From Bacteroidota bacterium (GTDB taxonomy: Bacteria > Bacteroidota > Bacteroidia > Bacteroidales > VadinHA17): a DNA stretch of 14,472 nt. Under the pieces are notes generated by a model that saw only the letters and a program-made list of their open reading frames with translations, searched no databases and was not told the origin of the DNA. Within the stretch, counting starts at the first letter, position 1. Every line of letters starts with the position of its first letter. Position numbers and translations under genes: made by a program. The DNA is taken from assembly GCA_030593185.1 (NCBI GenBank), contig JAUVHQ010000025.1, positions 1 through 14,472 of the forward strand, given 5' to 3'. Below, in pieces: positions 7,501-14,472 of this stretch.

Positions 7501-8774
7501 AAATCATAATAGCACATATCAAAAATTCCATCCTTACCATTTAAATAAGAAGGAACAAAAATGATTTTTATCCTGTCTTCCTGCCTGTTTTTCAACCCTC
7601 CCATTTTTATTTTCTTCAGTACAGGATCAAAGTCAACATCATGCAAATTATGTGTGAGATAAGGATCTTCATTTTGATAATTATTTGAAGGATTATCTAT
7701 ATTCTCTAAAACCTCCCTTCTAAAACCCTTATGATTCGCGGGGATCAAAATAAAAGCAATAATTTCTTTTGTTAAGCTATCCGATTGATTTAGTTTTGAA
7801 AGTGCATCAATAAATACGTCAATACCTTTGTTTTTATACTCATATCTTCCACTAATTGCTGTTAAAATGCTATTCTCCGGAACTTTATATCCAAAAAGAG
7901 CATTTGCAACACTAATTAATTTCTTCCGGGCTTGTTTTCTTTTACTTATGAACTCATTGTTTTGCGGCACATAAGTATCTTCAAAACCATTTGGCGTAAC
8001 TATATCCACTTCTTTACCCAGAAATTGTAAACATTCTTTCGCAGTTATTTCACTAACAGTTGTAAAAACATCTGCCGCTTGAGCAGAAACTTTCTCAAGG
8101 GATTGTTTAGAAATTACGTTAAATTCCTGCGCAACCCTGGTTGCATTATATTGTTGCAGTTGACTATACAACGGCTTATTATTTCCTGCAAGAGTTCGTC
8201 CCAGCACTGTTGCATGAGTTGTAAAAACAGTAGCCACCCAGGGAACTTTCTCATTAAGATACAAAATGCCGATCCCTGTCATCCATTCATGGAATTGGGC
8301 AACAATCCTATCCTGAGAACCCTGGTTAAAGTTCACAAAACTCTCAATTACTTTAGCAGCAGCATATCCAAACAGTGCAGGTTCAATATAATCCCACTGA
8401 CCGGAAATAGAATCAAGCTTATGTGACTCCCAAAACTCTTTAAATATTTCATCTTTTTCAGGAAAAAACGATGTGAAATCTACCAGGACTACTACCGGTT
8501 TTCCGGTAATATTCCATCTGCCAATTTTAAGTCTTAAGCCTTCATCCCATGCTTTCATTCGCCATACATTAAACAGCTTAGTATCTTCGATGAATTCAGG
8601 ATTACTATTTTCGTCTCTCCAAATATCAGGACCAATAAGTATATAATGACTGTTTAACTCTTTGGCTAAAGCTGAAGTTTTAGTTGAAATAACCGTATGA
8701 ATTCCACCAACTTTATTACATACTTCCCAACTGGTTTCAAACAAATAATCGGGTTTTATTATATTATCGTTCAT
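4527..8774 (-). CDS. Fusion of GT3 glycogen synthase and GT35 alpha-glucan phosphorylase (1415 aa)
   Basis: One continuous frame joins two enzymes with opposite roles. Residues about 1-545 are a eukaryote-type GT3 glycogen synthase, expected to add glucose from UDP-glucose to an alpha-1,4-glucan. It shows ETSWEVCNKVGGIHTVIS (13-30; VGG donor-phosphate loop), FTTHATVLGR (184-193), SGRYEYKNKG (308-317, with R310 and K316 matching the catalytic basic pair) and PSYYEPWGYTPLES (435-448, with E439 and E447). It ends before the arginine-cluster regulatory tail of yeast and animal enzymes. After a linker (about 545-575), residues 585-660 resemble DUF3417 (SKNLWWSWNPETEDLF), and 665-1300 are a PLP phosphorylase releasing glucose-1-phosphate. 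Its landmarks are YFSMEYGL (673-680), SGGLGILAGD (688-697), HSNEGHSAF (836-844) and the PLP site EASGTSGEK with K1170. The C-terminal beta-type extension, ending about PKHENL to the last residue, is usual for the short phosphorylase subfamily. It starts 137 bp after GH57 and is probably the last gene of the operon. Such fused proteins are, as far as I know, normal in Bacteroidota. Confidence 0.94.
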   Translation of the reverse strand: MNDNIIKPDYLFETSWEVCNKVGGIHTVISTKTSALAKELNSHYILIGPDIWRDENSNPEFIEDTKLFNVWRMKAWDEGLRLKIGRWNITGKPVVVLVDFTSFFPEKDEIFKEFWESHKLDSISGQWDYIEPALFGYAAAKVIESFVNFNQGSQDRIVAQFHEWMTGIGILYLNEKVPWVATVFTTHATVLGRTLAGNNKPLYSQLQQYNATRVAQEFNVISKQSLEKVSAQAADVFTTVSEITAKECLQFLGKEVDIVTPNGFEDTYVPQNNEFISKRKQARKKLISVANALFGYKVPENSILTAISGRYEYKNKGIDVFIDALSKLNQSDSLTKEIIAFILIPANHKGFRREVLENIDNPSNNYQNEDPYLTHNLHDVDFDPVLKKIKMGGLKNRQEDRIKIIFVPSYLNGKDGIFDMCYYDLLIGFDITVFPSYYEPWGYTPLESLAFHVPTITTSLAGFGRWVNNKVKDKGNGIVVVERKDDDYENVVDAIFLHLKYFSGLSKEDVEKVRKKAYEISRIALWENLIKYYHEAFSIALKKAMKESDTRRMFIPGKSEPVKISRTQVSLPVWNKLYVESKLPQKLERLNILSKNLWWSWNPETEDLFKIINPVLWEECQFNPIVLLEKVGYKKMLVLEKDVKFMAKLDKVYQEFQLYLNRKPNENQPKVAYFSMEYGLHNTLKIFSGGLGILAGDYLKEASDSCFNIVGIGLLYKYGYFKQILSLSGEQQASYEAQSFAKCPVSPVKNADGNWETISLIFPGRTLTARIWEAKIGKVTLYLLDTDFEANVEGDRIITHHLYGGDNENRLKQELLLGIGGIRALHKLGITPDLFHSNEGHSAFIGLERLKILIVWNKFTFNEALEIVRSSTLFTTHTPVPAGHDAFDEDLLRTYIAHYPERLNISWDELMSFGRSNKEDRQEKFNMSYLAAALSQEINGVSKIHGQITREMFNKLWQGYLPEELHIGHVTNGVHFPTWIAREWMQIFAQLNGEDIRKNQMQKESLKMIYELKDEEIWNIKQKLKSKMISHLKERFKLNWIQRNENPKHIAEITEKLNDNALTIGFARRFVTYKRAHLIFNDTERLEKILNSPEKPVRFLFAGKAHPNDGGGKSLIKKVYEFSKKPEFIGKILFLQNYDIELAKRLIQGVDVWLNTPTRPLEASGTSGEKAIMNGTLHFSVLDGWWAEGYKPNAGWALSEKRTYDNQDFQDELDAETIYHLLENEIIPAFYKRDKNGVPKEWIGFIKKSMGEIAQDYTMKRMLTDYQQKFYSKLFTRTMELKKDNFSMAKKIAAWKLKILKSWDNIEVVSVDISNPAESSYQLGEEYFGSVVVDLKDIPPSDVGLEIVVSDKRGNGRIKLVHKQEFTLEKYEEGRAYFKVKIIPTTPGSFTYGFRLFPKHENLSHRQDFICLKWI

Positions 8775-8911
8775 ATTGTAATATAAAAAATGTTTTACTA
8801 ATTCGCTTATAATAATATTCCGGTTAAAACTTCAAACCTCAGGTATCATGAGGATATCCACAATTCCCATACTAATAAAATTGTGAAGACTTATAAATAG
8901 CTGACCGTTCT

Positions 8912-10333
8912 TCACTTTTTCTTAACCCTGCTGACTTTTGTGCTTTTTCTTCCGGTTTTTGAAATACCTGGAGTTTTAGTTTTTCCAGGTGTTACTTTAG
9001 ATGAAGCTTTTTTAGTCCCGGAGGTTTTTGGTTTAGATATGTTGAGTTTTAATTTATTAACCTCTGATATAGATTTTTTAAGTAAATCTTCTTTTTCAGC
9101 AACAAGTACTCTCAACTTAGCCAATTCTTTATCTGTATTTGTTTCAGGCATAGCAGTATTTAATCTGATCTCAAAATCACTCAGCACATTCATATAATTA
9201 ATAAATGCCTCGTAAGGTGATTCATAAGGATTAAAATATTCATGCACATCTCCGTCAGAAAAAAACTTGGTACACATATAATAGAAATGGTCGCTTGTCT
9301 GAAGCCAATTCCAGTCTTCCAGAATTGCCGGGTCTTTGCACTTGCTAATCTTACCTGAAAGTGAATATAATTTACTAAAAGCTTCTTCCTGAAGATCGTT
9401 TCCCAGCCAGGCTGTTAAATCTCTCTCTTCATCAGCCCATGAAATCGGATGTGGAACATGGATAGCCGAAACAGGTTGTAATTTTTCTGCTATTTCCGAA
9501 GGTGTACTGAAAGTAAAGTTAGAATTATTAAAAACAGTTTCGGGCAAAAATTTAAGGAAATCAAAAATTCCTGTTTCATGCCATTGATGTTCTCCAAAGG
9601 TTTCATAGTCCATAAATAGATTGACCACCTCTTCTTTTGGATCAAGGTTATTCAGCCAACCAACAAATTTCTCAGTAGTCAGAGGCCATTCTTCCCATGT
9701 TTTACTAGAAAAGCGAAAAGCAATATCGTCACTTAATTTAAAATTCTTAAGCAATATTTTTAATCTGGGTTTAATAGCATTGCAATAGAGATAATTTGGA
9801 CTTTTCCAGCCCAATACATGTTTAGCACCTTCCGTGAGCATTGCCTTATATCCCATTTCAGAAACCGTTACACCTATTTCATCAGAATAAATTAACTCAG
9901 TATTCCTGAATACAGAAGGTGATTGATTAAAGTGTTTTTCAATTTTCTGACTATGAGTTTTTACTTGTTCACAAAATGCTTGTTTGTCTTTTAGCGCCAC
10001 AAGTGAATGAGCATTTGTTTCTGCAAGAAATTCAACAGACCCTGACTCAGCGAGTTTTTTAAATGATTTCAATACCTCCGGTGCATATAATTCAAACTGT
10101 TTGATTGCCACTCCTGATATGGAAAAGGCAACTTTAAATTTTCCATTATATTTTTGTATCAGATCAAATAAAATTTCATTAGCCGGAAAGTAACATTTCT
10201 CAATGATTTTCTTCATAACTGATTCATTCAGGTAATCATCGTAATAATAATGATCATTCCCTATGTTAAAAAACCGGTATTTTTTTAATCTGAAGGGTTG
10301 ATGAACCTGGAAATACAGACAAATTGTTCTCAT
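8912..10333 (-). CDS. GH57 glycoside hydrolase (alpha-amylase-like) with lysine-rich C-terminal tail
   Basis: Retaining GH57 enzyme acting on alpha-glucans, probably an intracellular alpha-amylase or glucanotransferase; there is no signal peptide. The 473-residue protein shows the family's ordered motifs: YFQVHQPFR (7-15), SVEFLAETNAHSL (99-111), nucleophile E146 in FRNTELIYSD (142-151), acid/base D242 in FMDYETFGEHQW (240-251), and WADEERDLTAWLGNDLQ (299-315). After the catalytic part (about 1-392) come a short charged heptad-like helix (400-432) and a tail (433-473) of Lys, Ser, Thr, Gly and Pro that ends VKKK. The gene begins 47 bp after the GT4 stop, which suggests one transcript. GH57 also includes branching enzymes. 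The length fits the amylase type better, but substrate cannot be read from sequence alone, and this matters because glgB here is interrupted. Family is certain; specificity is not. Confidence 0.93.
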   Translation of the reverse strand: MRTICLYFQVHQPFRLKKYRFFNIGNDHYYYDDYLNESVMKKIIEKCYFPANEILFDLIQKYNGKFKVAFSISGVAIKQFELYAPEVLKSFKKLAESGSVEFLAETNAHSLVALKDKQAFCEQVKTHSQKIEKHFNQSPSVFRNTELIYSDEIGVTVSEMGYKAMLTEGAKHVLGWKSPNYLYCNAIKPRLKILLKNFKLSDDIAFRFSSKTWEEWPLTTEKFVGWLNNLDPKEEVVNLFMDYETFGEHQWHETGIFDFLKFLPETVFNNSNFTFSTPSEIAEKLQPVSAIHVPHPISWADEERDLTAWLGNDLQEEAFSKLYSLSGKISKCKDPAILEDWNWLQTSDHFYYMCTKFFSDGDVHEYFNPYESPYEAFINYMNVLSDFEIRLNTAMPETNTDKELAKLRVLVAEKEDLLKKSISEVNKLKLNISKPKTSGTKKASSKVTPGKTKTPGISKTGRKSTKVSRVKKK

Positions 10334-10380
10334 AAAAAAAATTAATTACTTATCAATATTTTGCATTTATAACTCCCTGA

Positions 10381-11673
10381 TCAATTTAATGAAAGCGCCT
10401 TATTGTAAATCTCCTTTACTTTCAATGCTGAATTCTCCCAACTTAGATCATCTACTTCCTTTTTGCCATATTTTGTAAACATCTTTGTTAAAGCAGGATA
10501 TTTCAAGATACCATAAATTGAATCTGCTATCGCATCAATATCCCAGAAATCCGTCTTAATCGCATGAGTAAGAATCTCAGCTACTCCCGATTGATTTGAG
10601 ATAATAACCGGAACATTAGATTGCAAAGCTTCAAGTGGGGATATTCCAAATGGTTCCGAGATAGAGGGCATAATATAAACATCACTCAGACGAAGCATTT
10701 CATAAACATCATCACCTTTTAAGAAACCTGTAAAGTTAAATTTATTTGTGATTCCCAACCTGGCAGTCATTATTATCATTTTGTTCATCATATCACCACT
10801 TCCAGCCATAACAAAACGAACATTATCCATTTTTTGTAAGATTTTACTTGCTGCCAGAATGAAATATTCAGGGCCTTTCTGAAAAGTAATCCTTCCTAAA
10901 AAGGTAACTATCTTTTCATCAGTGCCTTTTTTATATTTTGCTTTCTGAATTTCATTTAGCGGTTCCACTGCATTATAGACTGTAAATACTTTGGCAGGGT
11001 TTATATGATATTTATTAATTACCGTATCACGAGTAAAGTTACTGACTGTAATAATCAAATCGGCAATATCCATCCCCTTTTTTTCAATTGCATAAACATC
11101 GGGATTAACCTTCCCTCCACTCCTGTCAAAATCGGTAGCATGCACATGTATTACAAGTGGTTTTCCGGAAACCTCTTTTGCTGCAATTCCGGCAGGATAT
11201 GCCAGCCAGTCATGAGCATGGATCAGATCAAACTCGCTTTCTTCTGCGATTACAGAAGCTACGATGGAGTAATTTCTAATTTCTGTTAACAGATCAGTAC
11301 CATATTTGCCCGAAAATATTATTTTCCCTTCACTGTCAACCTGAATAAAATTATATCTCCCTGAAACTTCTTTTTTCGATAATCGCCAGAAATCCTCAGG
11401 ATCTACATAAGGAACAATACCCGATTTCACTTCCAGATAATCTATTGCCTTACTAAAGTTCTTTAAATTAAGCTTCCTTTTTGTGATCGGAATATCTCCT
11501 GCTCCAAGAAGCTTAACTGACCTCTGATCCTCATCCCCGTATGCTTTAGGAACAACAAAAGTAACATCAACATCTTTGATTCTGGAAAGTCCTTTTGTCA
11601 ATCCATAACTGGCAGTTCCTAATCCGCCTGAAATATGTGGAGGGAATTCCCAACCAAACATTAAAACTTTCAT
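10381..11673 (-). CDS. GT4 family glycosyltransferase of the glycogen cluster
   Basis: A 430-residue GT-B fold retaining glycosyltransferase, cytosolic, probably using a nucleotide-glucose donor to act on alpha-glucan. The N-terminal half shows FGWEFPPHISGGLGT (6-20; the GGLG donor loop as in glycogen/starch synthases) and LIHAHDW (150-156). The C-terminal half shows FLGRITFQKGPEY (258-270, with the R261/K266 phosphate-binding pair), MAGSGDM and the E-x7-E motif SEPFGISPLEAL (339-350; E340 and E348). It sits between the GH133 debranching gene (70-bp gap) and GH57 (47-bp gap), so a role in glucan synthesis or priming is inferred from context. GT4 includes many specificities, among them maltose-1-phosphate-forming and sucrose-type enzymes, so the acceptor and donor remain open. 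It may be a second elongating enzyme besides the GT3 module. Confidence 0.9.
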   Translation of the reverse strand: MKVLMFGWEFPPHISGGLGTASYGLTKGLSRIKDVDVTFVVPKAYGDEDQRSVKLLGAGDIPITKRKLNLKNFSKAIDYLEVKSGIVPYVDPEDFWRLSKKEVSGRYNFIQVDSEGKIIFSGKYGTDLLTEIRNYSIVASVIAEESEFDLIHAHDWLAYPAGIAAKEVSGKPLVIHVHATDFDRSGGKVNPDVYAIEKKGMDIADLIITVSNFTRDTVINKYHINPAKVFTVYNAVEPLNEIQKAKYKKGTDEKIVTFLGRITFQKGPEYFILAASKILQKMDNVRFVMAGSGDMMNKMIIMTARLGITNKFNFTGFLKGDDVYEMLRLSDVYIMPSISEPFGISPLEALQSNVPVIISNQSGVAEILTHAIKTDFWDIDAIADSIYGILKYPALTKMFTKYGKKEVDDLSWENSALKVKEIYNKALSLN

Positions 11674-11743
11674 ATTTCCTGTTTTTACTACGAGCTGTGC
11701 TAAATTTTATATTATATGTTACTGTTTCAGCGTACCAAGAAAG

Positions 11744-13684
11744 TTACTTATATTTTTCAATCAATCTCATTATTCTCAATATTTCAGCAACACTCCATGC
11801 CTGTGAAATTGCTCCTTTTGGTTTATGTGGAGGATTTCCATCATAAATCTCAGAAATTGAACTAATTCCGTGTTCACATATAACTTCTTCAAACCCTTCA
11901 ATCAATTTGCTTACGAATTCAACTTCTCTTTCCTTATATATTTTTAAATAACCTTCACAAAAGTGGCCCAGCAGCCATGGCCAGACTGTTCCCTGATGAT
12001 ATGCCTTATCTCTCTGTTCCTGATTTCCCTCATATACACCTTTATAATCTGGTGATTTTGGTGATAAGGTCCGTAATCCCCTGGGAGTCATCAACTCTTT
12101 TTTAGTTCTCTTTAATACCTGTTCTTTAATTTCATCATTCAAAGGACTGTATTTCAATGAAACAGCAAACACCTGATTTGGTCTTACAGAAAGATCTTTA
12201 TATTCACCATCAACATAATCTGCGAGATAAGATTTTTCCGGGCAATAAAAAGTTTCTAAAAATGATTCCCTTATTATCTCAGGAATATTTTTCCATGATT
12301 CAATAAATTTTTCATCCTTTGCTTTTTCAGCAAGCTCAAGGCTAAACATTACAGCATTATACCATAATGCATTTATTTCAACGGCATATCCTTTCCTCTG
12401 CGTTACAGGTTTTCCATCTACAATCGCGTCCATCCAGGTTAAAGCTTTTCCCTCTTCACCTGCATATACTAATCCGTTTTTCTGCATTTTAATGTTAAAG
12501 CCCGTCCCGTTACGGTATGCTTTAAGGATAGATTTCAAAGCAGGTCCATATCTTTTCCATACAGAAATATCATCGTCAATGTACTCAGCATATTTCTGAA
12601 CAGCCCAGGAGAACCATAAAGGAGCATCCACCGAATTATAAGACAGATCGTTTTCAGTCCCAATATTAGGAAAAAGTCCTTCCTTCAACATCGAAATTTG
12701 TGTGTCCAGTACCGCTTTGCAGGTTTTAGGATCATCTATTGAAAGGGTTAAACCCGGTAACGAAATAAAAGTATCCCGGCCCCAGGAATCAAACCATGGA
12801 AATCCGGCTATTACCTCTGTTCTTTCCTTTTTTCTTACAATAAATTGTTGTGCTGCATTGATAAGACAGTTTCTAAAATCGTTTCTGGGAACTCTCTTTT
12901 TTTCTTCAATCGTGAATTTTCTTTTCAATTCTGCCGGATTAACTTCGCCTGTACTTCCTGAAAAAACAATACTTTCGCCTTTTTTTATCGCCATTTCAAA
13001 ATACCCCGGCACAAAAAGATCCTCTTTATAATCATATCCCCGGGCCTGTTCTTCCGCATATTCGATATTGTAGTACCAATCTGGTACGGGAATAAATTCT
13101 GTGTTTTTGGAAAATTGCATATGAAGATAAGGGTAATTAGCATATAATTTCGATTTTATACCATTAGTAATAAATTCAATTTTTGTATTCGCATCCATAT
13201 TTGCTTTACTCAAAGAATGTGTATTCCTGAAAGCCAGAAAAGGTTGAAACCGAAGCCGGGTTTCAGAATGAGACTCCAGCAAAGTATACCTTATTAGTAT
13301 CTGTTCCGTGTTCTCAACCAGTAATCTTTCTTTACTCAATACAACTCCACCAACCCGGATAGTTGTTCTGGGAATTGTTTCAATTTCAAAATCCCTGACA
13401 TATTTATGCCCTCCGGGTTCATAAATGTTTCCCTGGTATTTGTGAATTCCAATATTAAACTCTTTCCCGTGTTGAATAATAGTTACATCTAAAGAAGATA
13501 ATAATACATGCTTACCGCCAATTTGTTCAACAGGACATATTAATAAACCATGATATTTTCTTGTATTGCAACCTATAATGGTTGTGCTTGCAAATGCACC
13601 TGCCCTGTTTGACCTCAATATCTCCTTGCTGAGAGAATATTCCAGGTTAATCAATTGTTGCTTATCGAATTTCAGGTAGTTCAT
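11744..13684 (-). CDS. Glycogen debranching enzyme, amylo-alpha-1,6-glucosidase type (GH133)
   Basis: Hydrolyses alpha-1,6 branch stubs of glycogen, complementing the phosphorylase downstream. I place the start at the ATG at 13684 (646 residues, MNYLKFDKQQL), because family members begin at this point. The longer frame from 13756 adds 24 residues (MISFCYF...) with no family resemblance. The N-terminal domain (about 1-230) includes NTRKYHGLL (40-48). The (alpha/alpha)6 catalytic domain (about 285-640) shows GFPWFDSWGRDTF (294-306), NDLSYNSVDAPLWF (about 345-358), LTWMDA (415-420), YHQGTVWPW (about 562-570) and KGAISQAWSVAE (about 623-634). As usual in bacteria, there is no GH13 glucanotransferase half, unlike the eukaryotic bifunctional enzyme. 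The gene ends in a genuine TAA. It is the first gene of the four-gene minus-strand run, 70 bp before GT4, so the operon promoter should lie in 13685-13984, where I found no clear match. Confidence 0.94.
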   Translation of the reverse strand: MNYLKFDKQQLINLEYSLSKEILRSNRAGAFASTTIIGCNTRKYHGLLICPVEQIGGKHVLLSSLDVTIIQHGKEFNIGIHKYQGNIYEPGGHKYVRDFEIETIPRTTIRVGGVVLSKERLLVENTEQILIRYTLLESHSETRLRFQPFLAFRNTHSLSKANMDANTKIEFITNGIKSKLYANYPYLHMQFSKNTEFIPVPDWYYNIEYAEEQARGYDYKEDLFVPGYFEMAIKKGESIVFSGSTGEVNPAELKRKFTIEEKKRVPRNDFRNCLINAAQQFIVRKKERTEVIAGFPWFDSWGRDTFISLPGLTLSIDDPKTCKAVLDTQISMLKEGLFPNIGTENDLSYNSVDAPLWFSWAVQKYAEYIDDDISVWKRYGPALKSILKAYRNGTGFNIKMQKNGLVYAGEEGKALTWMDAIVDGKPVTQRKGYAVEINALWYNAVMFSLELAEKAKDEKFIESWKNIPEIIRESFLETFYCPEKSYLADYVDGEYKDLSVRPNQVFAVSLKYSPLNDEIKEQVLKRTKKELMTPRGLRTLSPKSPDYKGVYEGNQEQRDKAYHQGTVWPWLLGHFCEGYLKIYKEREVEFVSKLIEGFEEVICEHGISSISEIYDGNPPHKPKGAISQAWSVAEILRIMRLIEKYK

Positions 13685-13984
13685 AAAAACAATCTTGTTG
13701 TTAAAATTGATAAAAATGTAATCTGTAAGTTTTGTGAAATAACAGAACGAAATCAAAATTCATAAAATGCGTACAAATGTCTGAAATAAAAATGTGTTAT
13801 TCAAATGGATAGAAGTATTTATTAATAAAATGACGAAAATAATACAGGGTGAATAAAACCACATAATTTAATTATCTTCGCAGCATTAACCAAAAATGTT
13901 TTATGTCCGGAAACCGGGGAAATAAAACAGTTTATGAAAAATTGAAAGTTTAAAAATATTTTATCACTTTATTAATAGAAAAAA
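13685..13984. other. Divergent intergenic region between debranching gene and lipoprotein
   Basis: This is a 300-bp A+T-rich gap with no coding frame I trust. It should contain the promoter of the minus-strand glycogen operon and that of the plus-strand lipoprotein. For the minus strand I saw only near-matches to TAnnTTTG (GAATTTTG around 13753-13760 and TACATTTT closer to the start), without a -33 partner. A small CCGG-AAA-CCGG palindrome lies around 13907-13917. No repeats or RNA genes are evident. Confidence 0.5.
13873..13880 (+). promoter_or_regulatory. Candidate -7 promoter element for the lipoprotein gene
   Basis: TATCTTCG differs from TAnnTTTG at one base and is followed by CAGC, a context common in Bacteroidota promoters. 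It would place the transcript start near 13888 and leave a leader of about 95 nt before ATG 13985. No TTTG is evident at -33. Confidence 0.3.
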
Positions 13985-14472
13985 ATGAAGAAAATTCTAA
14001 TATTATTTATTGTAGTATTATTTGCCGCCTCTTGTTCCAAAAGCGGTTATAAGATTTCCGGAACCCTGGAAAATGCCGCTGGTGATACCCTGATCCTGGA
14101 GATTGTGAAAACACGAAGCCTCGAAGGCGTTGATTCTGTGGTGGTTGATGCTTCCGGGCAATTTGAAATGAAAGGAGAACTGGAAAATGCTGATTATTTC
14201 CTGTTAAAAAAAGACCAGGAAAATCTTATTACCCTAATAATTGAACCCGGACAACAACTCACAATTACAGGAGATATTGAGAACATTGCAAATAATTATG
14301 ATGTAACCGGTTCTGCCGGATCAAAATTGATAAAAGAGTTTCATACAAAGCTTGACGAAACATTAGACAAAATAACAGAGTTAAACAAGATATATAATGA
14401 CAGTATTGGCAGCCTCAATATGGCAGAGATAGTGAAGGACCTGAAGGAAAGATCTGAAAAAATAATTGAAGG
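13985..14472 (+). CDS. Lipoprotein with DUF4369-like N-terminal domain, 3' end cut by the window edge
   Basis: I translated 162 codons from the ATG at 13985 to the window end; the frame stays open. Residues 1-17 are a lipoprotein signal: MKKI, a hydrophobic core, then LFAASC with Cys17 as the lipidated residue, so the protein is expected to be exported and membrane-anchored. Residues about 21-115 (YKISGTLENAAGDTLILE, SVVVDASGQFEMKGEL, LIIEPGQQLTITGD) resemble the beta-rich DUF4369 domain found before thioredoxin-like (TlpA/AhpC-TSA) domains in Bacteroidota. A charged helical stretch follows (about 125-162). The thioredoxin domain, if any, would lie beyond the window, so a thiol-disulfide role is only inferred. 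The gene is divergent from the glycogen operon and probably unrelated to it. Confidence 0.85.
   Translation, partial: MKKILILFIVVLFAASCSKSGYKISGTLENAAGDTLILEIVKTRSLEGVDSVVVDASGQFEMKGELENADYFLLKKDQENLITLIIEPGQQLTITGDIENIANNYDVTGSAGSKLIKEFHTKLDETLDKITELNKIYNDSIGSLNMAEIVKDLKERSEKIIE

Noticed and set aside
8837..8853. Terminator hairpin between GH57 and the fusion gene (CCTCA/TGAGG)
   Set aside because: The stem is only 5 bp with a 7-nt loop and no T tract; it is as likely to be chance in a 137-bp gap.
1..14472. tRNA, rRNA, insertion sequence or phage genes
   Set aside because: No tRNA-like cloverleaf, rRNA segment, transposase motif or terminal repeats of an IS were seen on either strand.

Overview
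This A+T-rich window looks like a chromosomal segment of a Bacteroidota bacterium, probably of the Bacteroidales/Marinilabiliales type. The grounds are the protein families (long-form AhcY, a GH57/GT4/GH133 glycogen cluster, a glycogen synthase-phosphorylase fusion, a DUF4369-like lipoprotein), the absence of strong Shine-Dalgarno sequences, and a few matches to the Bacteroidota -7 promoter element TAnnTTTG. The assignment is by recognition only; no search was run.

Layout. Positions 1-1129 (minus) hold the N-terminal 376 codons of S-adenosylhomocysteinase (ahcY), cut by the left edge. Positions 1176-2111 (minus) hold ribF, the bifunctional riboflavin kinase/FAD synthetase, 46 bp upstream of ahcY. 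After a 116-bp divergent gap, 2228-4246 (plus) encodes a GH13 1,4-alpha-glucan branching enzyme (glgB). Its frame is intact end to end except for one TAA at codon 111. Positions 4247-4526 are a non-coding patch between convergent genes. It carries an interrupted inverted repeat, a tandem octamer array (TTAGTGNN x3) and a tandem heptamer array (GACTGNN x4).

Four genes then run on the minus strand, in transcription order: a GH133 glycogen debranching enzyme (13684-11744), a GT4 glycosyltransferase (11673-10381), a GH57 alpha-amylase-like enzyme with a lysine-rich tail (10333-8912), and a 1415-residue fusion of a eukaryote-type GT3 glycogen synthase with a GT35 alpha-glucan phosphorylase (8774-4527). 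Positions 13685-13984 are a divergent intergenic region. From 13985 (plus) starts a lipoprotein with a DUF4369-like N-terminus, cut by the right edge.

The central theme is a near-complete storage-polysaccharide locus. It encodes chain elongation (GT3 module, perhaps also GT4), branching (GlgB), phosphorolysis (GT35 module), debranching (GH133) and internal glucan cleavage or remodelling (GH57). No glgC or GT5 glgA is present in the window. With a GT3 synthase present, UDP-glucose is the expected donor. The most notable points are the synthase-phosphorylase fusion, the nonsense codon in glgB, the repeat patch, and the histone-tail-like C-terminus of the GH57 protein. The cluster type itself is, to my knowledge, familiar in Bacteroidota, so I do not claim a wholly new system.
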